In this document: piece by piece, positions 36,323 to 49,677 of the stretch
How the letters are laid out: each line of letters starts with the position of its first letter
How positions within the stretch are numbered: position 1 is the stretch's first letter
Assembly: GCF_035593345.1 (NCBI RefSeq)
Contig: NZ_CP141606.1
Span: 434,001-498,000 of the forward strand
DNA length: 64,000 nt
Source of the DNA: Lelliottia sp. JS-SCA-14
GTDB taxonomy: Bacteria > Pseudomonadota > Gammaproteobacteria > Enterobacterales > Enterobacteriaceae
Direction of reading: 5' to 3'
Notes under the pieces: model-generated
Database searches by the model: none
What the model was told of the DNA's origin: nothing
Seen by the model: the letters and a program-made list of their open reading frames with translations, nothing else
Made by a program: the position numbers and the translations under genes

Positions 36323-38677
36323 ATGCACACACAAACAATTTTTGAATTAAGCCAGGAAGCAGAGCGGCTTCTGCAACTTGCTTTGCAGAATCTGGATGCG
36401 TTGAAATCAATGCCGATTGCGGTGCTGGATAGCACCACCGCTGCCATGACCGGGGAGACAAATAATGTCCTGCCTCTGCATTTCAGCACCCGCGGGGTGG
36501 AAACGCAGCTTTCCATGCTCAATAACGAATTACGCAAAATTACCCGTCTGGAGATGGTGCTGGCGATCGTCGGGACCATGAAGGCCGGGAAATCGACCAC
36601 CATCAATGCCATCGTCGGGACAGAGGTGCTGCCAAACCGTAACCGCCCGATGACCGCGCTGCCGACGCTGATCCGCCATACGCCGGGCCAGACCGAGCCG
36701 GTGCTGCATTTCGCCCACGTGTCGCCGATCGATACGCTGATCAAGCAGTTGCAGGAGAAATTGTGCAACCACGATCGCGGAAAGCTCACCCAGCGCCTCG
36801 AGATCGACAAAGACATGAACGCCCTGCTCGGGCGCATCGAGCAGGGTGAAGCCTTCGAAAAACACTACCTGGGCGCGCAGCCCATTTTCCAGTGCCTGAA
36901 AAATCTTAACGATCTGGTGCGTTTGTCCAAGGCGCTGGGCGTGGATTTCCCGTTCTCGGAATACGCGGCGATTGAGCATATCCCGGTGATTGAGGTGGAG
37001 TTTGTCCATCTGGCGGGGCTGGATTCCCATCTCGGCCAGCTGACGCTGCTCGACACCCCAGGGCCGAACGAGGCCGGGCAGCCGCATCTGCAGAAAATGC
37101 TCAGCGAGCAGCTGGCGCGCTCGTCGGCGGTGCTGGCGGTGATGGACTACACCCAACTGAAATCCATATCTGATGAAGAGGTGCGGCAGGCGATTTCGGC
37201 GATCGGGAAATCCGTACCGCTGTACGCCCTGGTGAATAAGTTCGATCAAAAAGATCGCAACAGCGATGACGAAGAGCAGGTGCGGGCGATGATCTCCGGC
37301 ACGCTGATGAAAGGCAATATTTCGCCGGGGCAGATCTATCCGGTGTCGTCCATGTGGGCCTATCTGGCGAACCGCGCGCGCTACGAAATCACGACCCATG
37401 GCCGTTTGCCGAACCCACAGGAGCAGCGCTGGGTGCAGGATTTTGCCGAGGCGGCGTTAGGGCGTCGCTGGCGCACGGCGGATCTGGACGATGTGGAGCA
37501 TATTCGCCACGCCGCCGATCTGCTGTGGGAAGATTCGCTTTTCGAGCAGCCGATCCGCAAACTGATCTACGCTGCTTACGCTAATGCGTCGCTCTACGCT
37601 CTGCGATCCGCCTCGCATAAGCTGCTGAACTACGCGCAAAACGCTCGCGAGTACCTCGATTTCCGCTACCAGGGGCTGACGGTGGCCTTTGAAGAGCTGG
37701 AAGTGAATATTGCCCGGCTCGAAGAGGATATGGCGCTGCTGCAGACGCGTCAGGATGTGGTCAGCGACGAAGTGGGGCATGAAGTTGAGCAGGCGCTGGA
37801 TGCGGCTAACGCCTTTATTTCTCAGCAGAAAAACCAGATTCAGCAGGCGATTAGCCACATTTTCAATCGCGAAAATATTCTCGATTTAGCGGGCATTGAG
37901 CACATGAGCCTGCGAAACAGCTCCCCGGACGAGATGGGGCAACTGGTGCTGGACGACGAAGGGCAGGCGCAGATTGTGCTGAGCAAAATCCGCTCCTCCT
38001 GCGAGCTGATCATGCTGGATGCGCAGGGTAAAATCAGCCGCGAGTTGGCGCTGCGCTTCGATCAGCTTGAATCCACGCTGGCGCGTTCTCTGAATGAAGC
38101 GATGCGTCCGATTGAAAAACGCATCAAAGAGGAGTTGAGCCACGCCGGTTTCCGCGCGCGGATCAGCTTCCCGGCGTTCCAGGCGAGTCAGCTGAACTTC
38201 AATACGCGCGGCCTGTTTTCGGATGCCATTGCGTCGGAGAACCGTCCGGCGGGTGAAGTGTCGGGTTCCGGCAGCGTGCGGGAGACGGTGTCGCGCTGGC
38301 TGAATAATCCGGGCTGGGGTTTTGAAGATTACGTCGTGACGCGCACCCGGTATGTCATTGACGTCGCGCAGCTTCATGAGCGGTTTAAACAACATATTGA
38401 TCAATTTTGTGAACAAATCGGTAAAGCTTTGGTGGCGCAGGTCGATGTCTCTGTTACGGCGGGCATGGCGACGTTTTTCGCAGAATTCTCTTTATGTCTG
38501 ACCGGGTTACAGGAAAGCTTGCGTGATAGCCTCGCAGTGCGCCAGCAAAACGAGCACTCCACAAGGGCGCTCAGCCAGCTGTTGCAGCAAAGTATTACTA
38601 CTGCGACGTGGATTCAGGAAGATACCCGACTGTTACGCGATGATATTCAAACCTTATTCGCGGCTGAGCAACTATGA
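36323..38677 (+). CDS. crfC: dynamin-like GTPase CrfC
   Basis: This 784-residue large GTPase is related to E. coli CrfC (YjdA), reported to help sister replication forks cohere by binding the DNA clamp. P-loop GTMKAGKST at 84-92, DTPGPNEAG at 244 and NKFDQKD at 305 are present; long helical stretches follow (about 430-780). It is roughly 40 residues longer than the E. coli protein, the extra length lying in the less conserved N-terminal linker (30-60) and stalk. Its stop overlaps yjcZ by 4 bp. Confidence 0.92.
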   Translation: MHTQTIFELSQEAERLLQLALQNLDALKSMPIAVLDSTTAAMTGETNNVLPLHFSTRGVETQLSMLNNELRKITRLEMVLAIVGTMKAGKSTTINAIVGTEVLPNRNRPMTALPTLIRHTPGQTEPVLHFAHVSPIDTLIKQLQEKLCNHDRGKLTQRLEIDKDMNALLGRIEQGEAFEKHYLGAQPIFQCLKNLNDLVRLSKALGVDFPFSEYAAIEHIPVIEVEFVHLAGLDSHLGQLTLLDTPGPNEAGQPHLQKMLSEQLARSSAVLAVMDYTQLKSISDEEVRQAISAIGKSVPLYALVNKFDQKDRNSDDEEQVRAMISGTLMKGNISPGQIYPVSSMWAYLANRARYEITTHGRLPNPQEQRWVQDFAEAALGRRWRTADLDDVEHIRHAADLLWEDSLFEQPIRKLIYAAYANASLYALRSASHKLLNYAQNAREYLDFRYQGLTVAFEELEVNIARLEEDMALLQTRQDVVSDEVGHEVEQALDAANAFISQQKNQIQQAISHIFNRENILDLAGIEHMSLRNSSPDEMGQLVLDDEGQAQIVLSKIRSSCELIMLDAQGKISRELALRFDQLESTLARSLNEAMRPIEKRIKEELSHAGFRARISFPAFQASQLNFNTRGLFSDAIASENRPAGEVSGSGSVRETVSRWLNNPGWGFEDYVVTRTRYVIDVAQLHERFKQHIDQFCEQIGKALVAQVDVSVTAGMATFFAEFSLCLTGLQESLRDSLAVRQQNEHSTRALSQLLQQSITTATWIQEDTRLLRDDIQTLFAAEQL

Positions 38678-39555
38678 CAACACAACTACTGGACGGTCCC
38701 GGGCGGACGCTGGAGTGTATTCATCCGAAGTTTATGGTCGATCTGGTACAAGGGGTGGACGCGGTGCGTCTTCCCCCGCTCGTACCTCAGCAGCAGCAAT
38801 TTCGTGAGCGTTTAACTCAGGAGATCATGACCCAGACGAAGCTTCGTCCCTGGGCGATGACGGGAATGTTCAGCGAAAATGCTGCCCTGCGGCTGGGGCT
38901 GGCGGAAAAACTGGCGGGGATGTTTGATCCCGGCCATCTGGCGTTAACGCGGATGACGGATAAGTTGACCTCACTGCGACAGCAAACCTCCCGCCTGGGG
39001 CAACAGTCTCCGGGCCTGATGCAGCAGTACGACGATCTCTCCTCCCACTTTTCCCAGCGTGCGGCTTATAAAGAAAAAGCGTTATCCCAGCGTGGGTTAA
39101 CGGTGCAGGCGGGCGAACACAGCGAGCAAATTTTTACCCACTGGCGGGCCGGGCAGTACGACGGCTGGTCGCTGGCGGGGCGCTGTTATATCGCGCTGGA
39201 AGAGCTGCGCTGGGGGGCATTTGGCGATGCCTGCCGCCTGGCGAACGATGATGTTGCCGCGATGCTGAAGGATAATTTGCGCAGCCTGGCGGCAAATTAT
39301 CTGGCGCAGGGGATTAACGCCTCTCCGGCGACCCGCCACTTCTATCAGCAATGGCTCGCCACGCCGATGTCATCGGGGTTGATGGATCATAAAGATATGC
39401 TGGGCTGGCTGGGCGACTGGTGTCATCCGGAGCGTCATCCGGTGAGCTGGTCCGTGACGCAGAGCTGGCAGACCGTGGCGCTGGGGATGCCGAGACTCTG
39501 TTCGGCGAAACGGCTTGCGGATGCGATGGTGGGCGAGGTGTTTGGCGAGGCGTAA
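38674..39555 (+). CDS. yjcZ: CrfC partner protein YjcZ
   Basis: This 293-residue soluble protein of unknown biochemical function starts MTTQLLDGPGRTLECIHPKF. It is translationally coupled to crfC (ATGA overlap), as in E. coli, and the two are linked genetically there. No catalytic motif is visible; the middle part (150-230) is mostly helical. It could be the regulatory partner of the dynamin-like protein. Confidence 0.9.
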   Translation: MTTQLLDGPGRTLECIHPKFMVDLVQGVDAVRLPPLVPQQQQFRERLTQEIMTQTKLRPWAMTGMFSENAALRLGLAEKLAGMFDPGHLALTRMTDKLTSLRQQTSRLGQQSPGLMQQYDDLSSHFSQRAAYKEKALSQRGLTVQAGEHSEQIFTHWRAGQYDGWSLAGRCYIALEELRWGAFGDACRLANDDVAAMLKDNLRSLAANYLAQGINASPATRHFYQQWLATPMSSGLMDHKDMLGWLGDWCHPERHPVSWSVTQSWQTVALGMPRLCSAKRLADAMVGEVFGEA

Positions 39556-39592
39556 ACCAAAACCCTCTCCGCGGAGAGGGCATGTCACAATC

Positions 39593-40588
39593 TTAATGAT
39601 GTAAGGATTCAACCGGCTGTGGCTCAGTTTCCGTCTGCGAAAGCGTGCCGTAGCGTTTGGAATACAGCGCCGTAATGATCGGCACCACAATCGCGGTCAC
39701 AATCACCGCTGCGGCGACCAGCGCGGTGGCCGAGGCAGCGACCGGTTCGAAGGCCGGGTTAATCTGCGCGATAATCACCGGGTTCGCCACGGCTGCTCCT
39801 GCTGCGGATGATGCGGCGACACCTGCGGTCCCATTCCCTCCCCCAATCACGCGGTCCGCGATAATCAGTGGAATACCGGTGATGACGATAACCGCGATGC
39901 CGAGGGCGATGCCCAGCAGGCCGGTGTCCATAATCACGCCCAGGTTAATGGTATTGCCCAGCGCGAAGCCAAAGAACGGAATCAGCACCGGTGTGGCTTT
40001 GCTGAAGAAATCGCGCAGGTCGGTGTCGAGGTTACCCAGGGCGAAACCGATCAGGAACGGCAGGATCGCGCCCACAAAGTGGTGCGGTTCGAAGGTGGCC
40101 AGACCGGCAGAGCCGAGGATCAGCATGGTCATCAGCGGGCCGGATTCCAGCGACATCAGTACGAATGCGCCTGACTCTTCTTTGGTGCCGTACTGGTTCA
40201 TCAGGCTGGCGTACAGACCGCCGTTGGTCATATCCATCGCGGAAACAATCGCCAGAACGGATAATCCGGCGAAGAATCCGGTCTGAATTCCGTTCTCAGG
40301 AATAAACATGGCGCAGACCATCGCGGCTACCCAGGCAACGGCAATTTTGGTGATCACCAGCGTGCCGGATTTGCGCAGAACGGTGCCCGTTGCCCGTAAA
40401 TTAATTGACGCGCCAATACAGAAAAACCACACCGCGAGAATCGGCACGGTGCCGGTAATCATTCCTTTTGTGAACCCACCGAAATAAGCACCGGTATTCG
40501 GTGCCAGCGTATTTAGAATTGCGCCAAGTACCAGAGGGACCAGCATCATCCCGCCAGGGATGCGTTCAATCGTGGCTTTGATCTTCAT
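39593..40588 (-). CDS. kdgT: 2-keto-3-deoxygluconate permease KdgT
   Basis: This 331-residue inner-membrane proton symporter has ten or so hydrophobic segments and starts [20 protein letters not shown]. Conserved blocks are [40 protein letters not shown] and [20 protein letters not shown]. It imports 2-keto-3-deoxygluconate from pectin or glucuronate breakdown. In E. coli the gene lies elsewhere, so it has been relocated or inserted between yjcZ and proP. Two KdgR-like boxes lie upstream. Confidence 0.92.
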   Translation of the reverse strand: MKIKATIERIPGGMMLVPLVLGAILNTLAPNTGAYFGGFTKGMITGTVPILAVWFFCIGASINLRATGTVLRKSGTLVITKIAVAWVAAMVCAMFIPENGIQTGFFAGLSVLAIVSAMDMTNGGLYASLMNQYGTKEESGAFVLMSLESGPLMTMLILGSAGLATFEPHHFVGAILPFLIGFALGNLDTDLRDFFSKATPVLIPFFGFALGNTINLGVIMDTGLLGIALGIAVIVITGIPLIIADRVIGGGNGTAGVAASSAAGAAVANPVIIAQINPAFEPVAASATALVAAAVIVTAIVVPIITALYSKRYGTLSQTETEPQPVESLHH

Positions 40589-40634
40589 GATAAATCCTCA
40601 CATCTTATCTCGCGTTTCTGGCAGACAAGTCAGG

Positions 40635-40654
40635 TAAAAACAATGTTTACATTC
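40635..40654 (-). promoter_or_regulatory. candidate KdgR box, proximal
   Basis: Minus strand GAATGTAAACATTGTTTTTA resembles the KdgR operator (AAAC..TTGTTT core with A/T flanks). It lies 47 bp upstream of kdgT. Confidence 0.45.
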
Positions 40655-40791
40655 AGTAAGTTAAATGCCTGGTGTTTCGTCTGGTTATGCACAGGCCGCA
40701 ATCCGTTTACGCGTTTAAACGGTGGGTGAGTAGCATCCTCGGCGGCGTGTTCGGGCTTATCATGCGATCATTGGAATTGCGATTCAATCAA

Positions 40792-40811
40792 AATGAAACA
40801 TGGTTTTAGTT
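40792..40811. promoter_or_regulatory. candidate KdgR box, distal
   Basis: AATGAAACATGGTTTTAGTT closely resembles the palindromic KdgR operator (AATGAAAC...GTTTCATT). It lies about 200 bp upstream of kdgT, in the shared kdgT/proP control region. Confidence 0.45.
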
Positions 40812-41018
40812 ATCTCGATCACATATTTAAGTAAACAGCGAAACGGAGCGCTTGTAATTAAAAAGCTGTGAATTGGATGTGAATGAATGTGAGTGATTTT
40901 CTGCCGTTGCAGGAAAAATAATAACCTGCGTAATAATTATCTTAAGTCTGATAAATCATCATTATGAAGAGAGGGTGTTTTACGTTTTCTGACAACTTCT
41001 GACGTCATACGTAAATTT

Positions 41019-41037
41019 TTGTGAAGTTGATCACTAA
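41019..41037 (+). promoter_or_regulatory. CRP site of proP promoter P1
   Basis: TTGTGAAGTTGATCACTAA is a near-consensus CRP site. The following TTTAAACGCTGGTAGGGTAA matches the E. coli proP P1 core, where CRP represses. Confidence 0.75.
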
Positions 41038-41231
41038 TTTAAACGCTGGTAGGGTAAAGAGGTCATTAACTGCCCAGACAGGCGTCAACAGGTTCGGTTG
41101 TATCGACGAGAAACGTCAATGTAAGTAAACCTGCTACGCTTGAAGAAGAAGATTCGCATGAGGCGAATCTCAGGTTCACAGACCGCAAGAATATCTGTGG
41201 TATGGACAGGGCTGAGTCTACGAGGATAGCA

Positions 41232-42734
41232 ATGCTTAAAAGGAAAAAAGTAAAACCCATTACATTGGGTGACGTCACCATCATTGATGACGGTAAACTG
41301 CGCAAGGCCATTACCGCTGCTTCGCTGGGTAACGCGATGGAGTGGTTTGACTTTGGTGTTTATGGCTTCGTTGCCTACGCATTAGGTAAAGTGTTCTTCC
41401 CCGGTGCCGATCCCAGCCTGCAGATGATTGCAGCGCTAGGTACCTTCTCCGTACCCTTCCTGATCCGCCCGCTCGGTGGGCTGTTCTTCGGGATGCTGGG
41501 CGATAAATACGGTCGCCAGAAAATTCTCGCCATTACCATCGTGATTATGTCGATAAGTACCTTCTGTATCGGCCTGATCCCGTCCTACGCCACCATTGGC
41601 ATCTGGGCACCTATCCTGCTGCTGCTGTGTAAAATGGCGCAGGGCTTCTCGGTCGGCGGTGAGTACACGGGCGCATCGATTTTCGTCGCGGAATACTCCC
41701 CGGACCGTAAACGTGGCTTTATGGGAAGCTGGCTGGACTTTGGCTCGATTGCCGGGTTTGTGCTGGGTGCGGGCGTGGTGGTGTTGATCTCCACCGTCGT
41801 CGGTGAAGCGAACTTCCTCGAGTGGGGCTGGCGTATTCCATTCTTCCTGGCGCTGCCGCTGGGTATTATCGGCCTGTATCTGCGTCACGCATTAGAAGAG
41901 ACCCCGGCGTTCCAGCAGCACGTTGAGAAGCTGGAGCAGGGCGACCGCGAAGGCTTGCAGGAAGGACCGAAAGTGTCGTTCCGTGAGATTGCAACCAAGC
42001 ACTGGCGTAGCCTGCTGACCTGTATCGGTCTGGTGATTTCAACCAACGTGACTTACTACATGTTGCTCACCTATATGCCGAGCTACCTGTCGCATAACCT
42101 GCACTATTCTGAAGATCACGGCGTGCTGATTATCATCGCTATCATGGTCGGTATGCTATTTGTGCAGCCGATTATGGGTCTGATGAGTGACCGCTTTGGT
42201 CGTCGTCCGTTCATTATCCTGGGTAGCGTCGCGCTGTTCGCTCTGGCGATCCCGGCCTTTATCCTGATTAACAGTAATGTACTGGGCCTGATTTTTGCCG
42301 GTCTGCTGATGCTCGCGGTGATCCTCAACTGCTTTATCGGGGTGATGGCGTCCACGCTTCCGGCGATGTTCCCGACGCACATTCGTTACAGTGCGCTGGC
42401 GGCGGCATTTAATATCTCGGTCCTGATTGCCGGTCTGACGCCAACGCTGGCGGCCTCGTTGGTCGAAAGCACTCAGAACCTGATGATGCCTGCTTACTAT
42501 CTGATGGTTATCGCGGTGATCGGTCTGGTGACCGGCCTGACGATGAAAGAGACCGCCAACCGTCCTCTGAAAGGGGCGACGCCAGCGGCATCGGATATTC
42601 AGGAAGCGAAAGAGATCCTGCGCGAGCACTACGATAATGTTGAACAGAAGATTGAAGACATTGATGTAGAGATAGAAGAGCTACAGAAGAAACGTTCTCG
42701 CCTGGTGGATCAGCATCCACGGATTAACGAGTAA
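41232..42734 (+). CDS. proP: osmoprotectant/proton symporter ProP
   Basis: This 500-residue major-facilitator transporter imports proline, glycine betaine and related solutes upon osmotic upshift. Twelve hydrophobic segments are visible; MFS motif GMLGDKYGRQ and a second motif LMSDRFGRRP are conserved. The C-terminal 40 residues form the antiparallel coiled coil known in ProP (AKEILREHYDNVEQKIEDID). ATG at 41232 (MLKRKKVKPITLGDVTIIDD) is the family start. Confidence 0.97.
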   Translation: MLKRKKVKPITLGDVTIIDDGKLRKAITAASLGNAMEWFDFGVYGFVAYALGKVFFPGADPSLQMIAALGTFSVPFLIRPLGGLFFGMLGDKYGRQKILAITIVIMSISTFCIGLIPSYATIGIWAPILLLLCKMAQGFSVGGEYTGASIFVAEYSPDRKRGFMGSWLDFGSIAGFVLGAGVVVLISTVVGEANFLEWGWRIPFFLALPLGIIGLYLRHALEETPAFQQHVEKLEQGDREGLQEGPKVSFREIATKHWRSLLTCIGLVISTNVTYYMLLTYMPSYLSHNLHYSEDHGVLIIIAIMVGMLFVQPIMGLMSDRFGRRPFIILGSVALFALAIPAFILINSNVLGLIFAGLLMLAVILNCFIGVMASTLPAMFPTHIRYSALAAAFNISVLIAGLTPTLAASLVESTQNLMMPAYYLMVIAVIGLVTGLTMKETANRPLKGATPAASDIQEAKEILREHYDNVEQKIEDIDVEIEELQKKRSRLVDQHPRINE

Positions 42735-42740
42735 CACACG

Positions 42741-42766
42741 AAAAACCCGCCGCTGGCGGGTTTTTT
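42741..42766. terminator. bidirectional terminator between proP and the NicO gene
   Basis: AAAAACCCGCC gctg GGCGGGTTTTTT is a strong stem with A- and T-runs on either side, placed between convergent genes. Confidence 0.92.
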
Positions 42767-42768
42767 CA

Positions 42769-43722
42769 TTAACAGCCTGCGGCAATGAAATCGCCGTTGG
42801 CGCTGATCGGGATGACCGTTAAGAACAGCACGGTCGCGAACAGGATCAACACAATCCCTCCGGCGATTTTTGCCACCGGCACCAGCCAGCTCAGATTTGA
42901 CCCGCCGCCGAAGAATGCGACTGTGCGTTCACGGGCATAACTTACTGCCAGTGAGAGTCCCATGATCGACAGCGCTGTCCCGAGTGACATGGTCATCACT
43001 GCCGCAATCCCCCAGGTCACAATCCCCAGCGCATTTGAAAACATCAGGATCATGATCGCCCCGCTGCACGGGCGCGCGCCGATGGCCAGGATCACGCCCA
43101 GTCGTGTTTTCCAGTCGCCAGCGGTTAAATCTGCGCCGACACCGTGATGACCGCAGCCGCAGTCTTCATTATGTTGATGAAGAGGCTTCAGAGCGTGAAC
43201 CGTCATTCTGCGCGGACGCAGGCTTCTCAGCGCCTGATAAATCACGAACGCGCCGAATGCGCCGATCAGGACGGCGCTAACCTTCTCTACGTACCAGCGG
43301 CTGGCGCTGAGATCGCCCGACGCGAGATTAAATCCCACGGCCAATATAAAGACGAAGAGAATGGCGCTCACGCCCTGCATCAGGCTACCGAGAAAGGGCA
43401 CCACGCGCGCGGCGAGCTGGCTTTCTTTATTAGTAGAAAGATAAGTGGTGACGATGAATTTACCGTGACCCGGCCCAATCGCGTGAAGCACACCATAGAA
43501 GAACGCGCCCGTCAGCAGCCACAGCCCTCCGGTGTACTGATGGTTGTTGAGCTGCAGAAGGTACATCACCAGATAGCGGTGCAGGGTGATTTGCGTGGCG
43601 AGGCACCACTGAATAAACGCGTTCCAGTGGGCGTGCAGCGTAAAGGCTGCCAGCAGAATCGCCAGCGCCATCAGCCCGGCAGTGGGGAGACGCCAGTCAC
43701 GTGCGAGACGTTGTGTGGTCAT
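42769..43722 (-). CDS. NicO-family nickel/cobalt efflux protein
   Basis: This 317-residue inner-membrane protein has six or more hydrophobic segments and the family motifs HAIGPGHGKFIVTTYL and GARPCSGAIMILMF. A His/Cys-rich cytosolic loop (HQHNEDCGCGHH) probably binds metal. It is RcnA-like but larger. The ATG at 43722 (MTTQRLARDWRLPTAG) is preferred over an ORF extension. The metal (Ni, Co or other) cannot be told from sequence. Confidence 0.85.
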   Translation of the reverse strand: MTTQRLARDWRLPTAGLMALAILLAAFTLHAHWNAFIQWCLATQITLHRYLVMYLLQLNNHQYTGGLWLLTGAFFYGVLHAIGPGHGKFIVTTYLSTNKESQLAARVVPFLGSLMQGVSAILFVFILAVGFNLASGDLSASRWYVEKVSAVLIGAFGAFVIYQALRSLRPRRMTVHALKPLHQHNEDCGCGHHGVGADLTAGDWKTRLGVILAIGARPCSGAIMILMFSNALGIVTWGIAAVMTMSLGTALSIMGLSLAVSYARERTVAFFGGGSNLSWLVPVAKIAGGIVLILFATVLFLTVIPISANGDFIAAGC

Positions 43723-43906
43723 GGTATGGCCTGCGGGATGGAATTTTTGGCAAGTATAGCGTTTCTGACGGCGACAGGAATTGAAGATGAAGGTGCTGTG
43801 CGGTGGGAATTCCGCCTCGATTGTGGATAAGTCTGTGTGCAAACAGGTATAAGGCGGGGTTTTGCTGTGGAATGCAGCAGTCAGTCATTTTTCTGTCATT
43901 TAGCGG

Positions 43907-43934
43907 TTGCGGCCTGACGAGAACTCCCTATAAT
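43907..43934 (+). promoter_or_regulatory. rRNA operon promoter P1
   Basis: TTGCGG and TATAAT are 16 bp apart, followed by the GC-rich discriminator GCGCCTCC, typical of stringently controlled rrn P1 promoters. AT-rich UP-element DNA precedes it. Confidence 0.85.
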
Positions 43935-44017
43935 GCGCCTCCATCGACACGGCAGATGTGAATCACTTCACACTAACCACCGGGTCGGTTGAAGAGAAAA
44001 AATCCTGAAATTCAGGG

Positions 44018-44045
44018 TTGACTCTGAAAGAGGAAAGCGTAATAT
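44018..44045 (+). promoter_or_regulatory. rRNA operon promoter P2
   Basis: TTGACT and TAATAT are 16 bp apart, about 110 bp after P1, as in E. coli rrn operons. A boxA antiterminator (TGCTCTTTAACA) follows at about 44084. Confidence 0.8.
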
Positions 44046-44227
44046 ACGCCACCTCGCAACGGTGAGCGAAAGCCGCGTTGCACTGCTCTTTAACAATTTA
44101 TCAGACAATCTGTGTGGGCACTCAAAGTGACATGGATTCTAACGTCGCAAGACGCTAAATGAATACCAAAGTCTCTGAGTGAACATACGTAATTCATTAC
44201 GAAGTTTAATTCACGAGCATCAAACTT

Positions 44228-45767
<1,540 letters not shown>

Positions 45768-45999
45768 CCTGAAAGAACCTGCCTTTGTAGTGTCCACACA
45801 GATTGTCTGATGAATGATGAACTTCTGAATGTACTTTCGAGTGCATTAAGAAGTTTTGCTCTTTAAAAATCTGGATCAAGCTGAAAATTGAAACGACACG
45901 CTGCGTCTGTTCTCCGTAATAAGAACAGAGTGACGGTGTGTTCGAGTCTCTCAAATTTTCGCAACACGAGATGTTTTACGAAACATCTTCGGGTTGTGA
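45768..45999 (+). other. 16S-23S spacer without tRNA
   Basis: This 232-nt spacer has the usual boxA-like TGCTCTTTAAAAATCTGGATC region (first 20 bases diagnostic) and processing stems. There is neither a tRNA-Glu nor the tRNA-Ile/tRNA-Ala pair. Flanking spacer sequence is otherwise like E. coli. Confidence 0.9.
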
Positions 46000-48906
<2,907 letters not shown>

Positions 48907-49002
48907 ACAACGCCGAAGATGTTTTGGCGAAAGCAGAGACGAAGATTTTCAGCCTGATAACAGATTAATCAGCGTGCAGAGATGCGTGTTGATAACAGAA
49001 TT

Positions 49003-49122
49003 TGCCTGGCGGCTTTAGCGCGGTGGTCCCACCTGACCCCATGCCGAACTCAGAAGTGAAACGCCGTAGCGCCGATGGTAGTGTGGGGTCTCCCCATGTG
49101 AGAGTAGGGAACTGCCAGGCAT
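49003..49122 (+). rRNA. rrf: 5S ribosomal RNA
   Basis: 120 nt from TGCCTGGCGGC to GGGAACTGCCAGGCAT, with complementary ends. It lies 96 nt after 23S; no tRNA follows. Confidence 0.98.
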
Positions 49123-49132
49123 CAAATAAGTG

Positions 49133-49169
49133 AAGAGGCCATCCGAAAGGATGGCCTCTTTGCGTTTTT
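49133..49169 (+). terminator. rRNA operon terminator
   Basis: AAGAGGCCATCC gaaa GGATGGCCTCTT followed by TGCGTTTTTG. Confidence 0.95.
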
Positions 49170-49170
49170 G

Positions 49171-49397
49171 TCCTTTCTAAAATAAACCATAAAACAACAA
49201 AAACTCTGGTTCCAGCCCTGCCATCCGGCCTTAAATCAAAGCTAAAACCTTATCAATATCATTGATCACGTCATTTCTGGCGCAGCTACGTGTGTGTGGA
49301 ATTCGAGCGGAGTGATGATAGAAGAGGTATTCAAACTGAAGAAAAGTTATTTATTGAGTTGAGCGACGCGGCCTAAATCTACCGGATCCCCAAAAGC
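49171..49397. other. gap with no recognised feature
   Basis: About 230 bp between the rrn terminator and the tRNA-Phe terminator. Only short ORFs (under 20 codons) occur, and I see no RNA or protein signature. Confidence 0.5.
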
Positions 49398-49425
49398 AAA
49401 AAACCAGCCATAGGCTGGGTTCTTT
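49398..49425 (-). terminator. terminator of tRNA-Phe gene
   Basis: On the minus strand AACCCAGCC tatg GGCTGGTT runs into TTTTTTGC, just downstream of the tRNA CCA end. Confidence 0.88.
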
Positions 49426-49431
49426 AAATAG

Positions 49432-49507
49432 TGGTGCCCGGACTCGGAATCGAACCAAGGACACGGGGATTTTCAATCCCCTGCTCTACCGACTGAGCTA
49501 TCCGGGC
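49432..49507 (-). tRNA. pheU: tRNA-Phe (GAA)
   Basis: 76 nt including encoded CCA. The acceptor GCCCGGA pairs with TCCGGGC, the anticodon loop is TTGAAAA with GAA, and the T loop is GGTTCGATTCC. It lies on the strand opposite to the rrn operon and upstream of yjdC-dsbD, as pheU does in E. coli. tRNA-Phe genes are common phage and island integration sites, but nothing is integrated here. Confidence 0.98.
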
Positions 49508-49613
49508 AACGGAGCGCATTAAACCTTAATCCCGCATGTGCGTCAACCCTAATTCGGGAAAAGCTGTTCAACTGCTTAACTTTACGGCAATCTGTCGGTT
49601 TGCGCAGCGAAAT

Positions 49614-49631
49614 TGCACAAATCTTCCAGAC
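49614..49631 (+). promoter_or_regulatory. candidate operator, copy 1 (upstream of AraC gene)
   Basis: TGCACAAATCTTCCAGAC recurs with one mismatch at 50491-50508, just ahead of the exporter gene. This copy is 47 bp before the regulator start. Confidence 0.6.
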
Positions 49632-49677
49632 AATGAGGGGCCGAAATCGCAATGCTGACAGATCACAGGAGGAGAGT

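Noticed and set aside
36028-36345. 105-codon ORF upstream of crfC
   Set aside because: It is AT-rich, has no ribosome site, no family resemblance, and overlaps the crfC start in another frame.
49432-49507. Integrated element at tRNA-Phe
   Set aside because: No integrase gene and no repeat of the tRNA 3' end were seen nearby; yjdC-dsbD follow in normal order.
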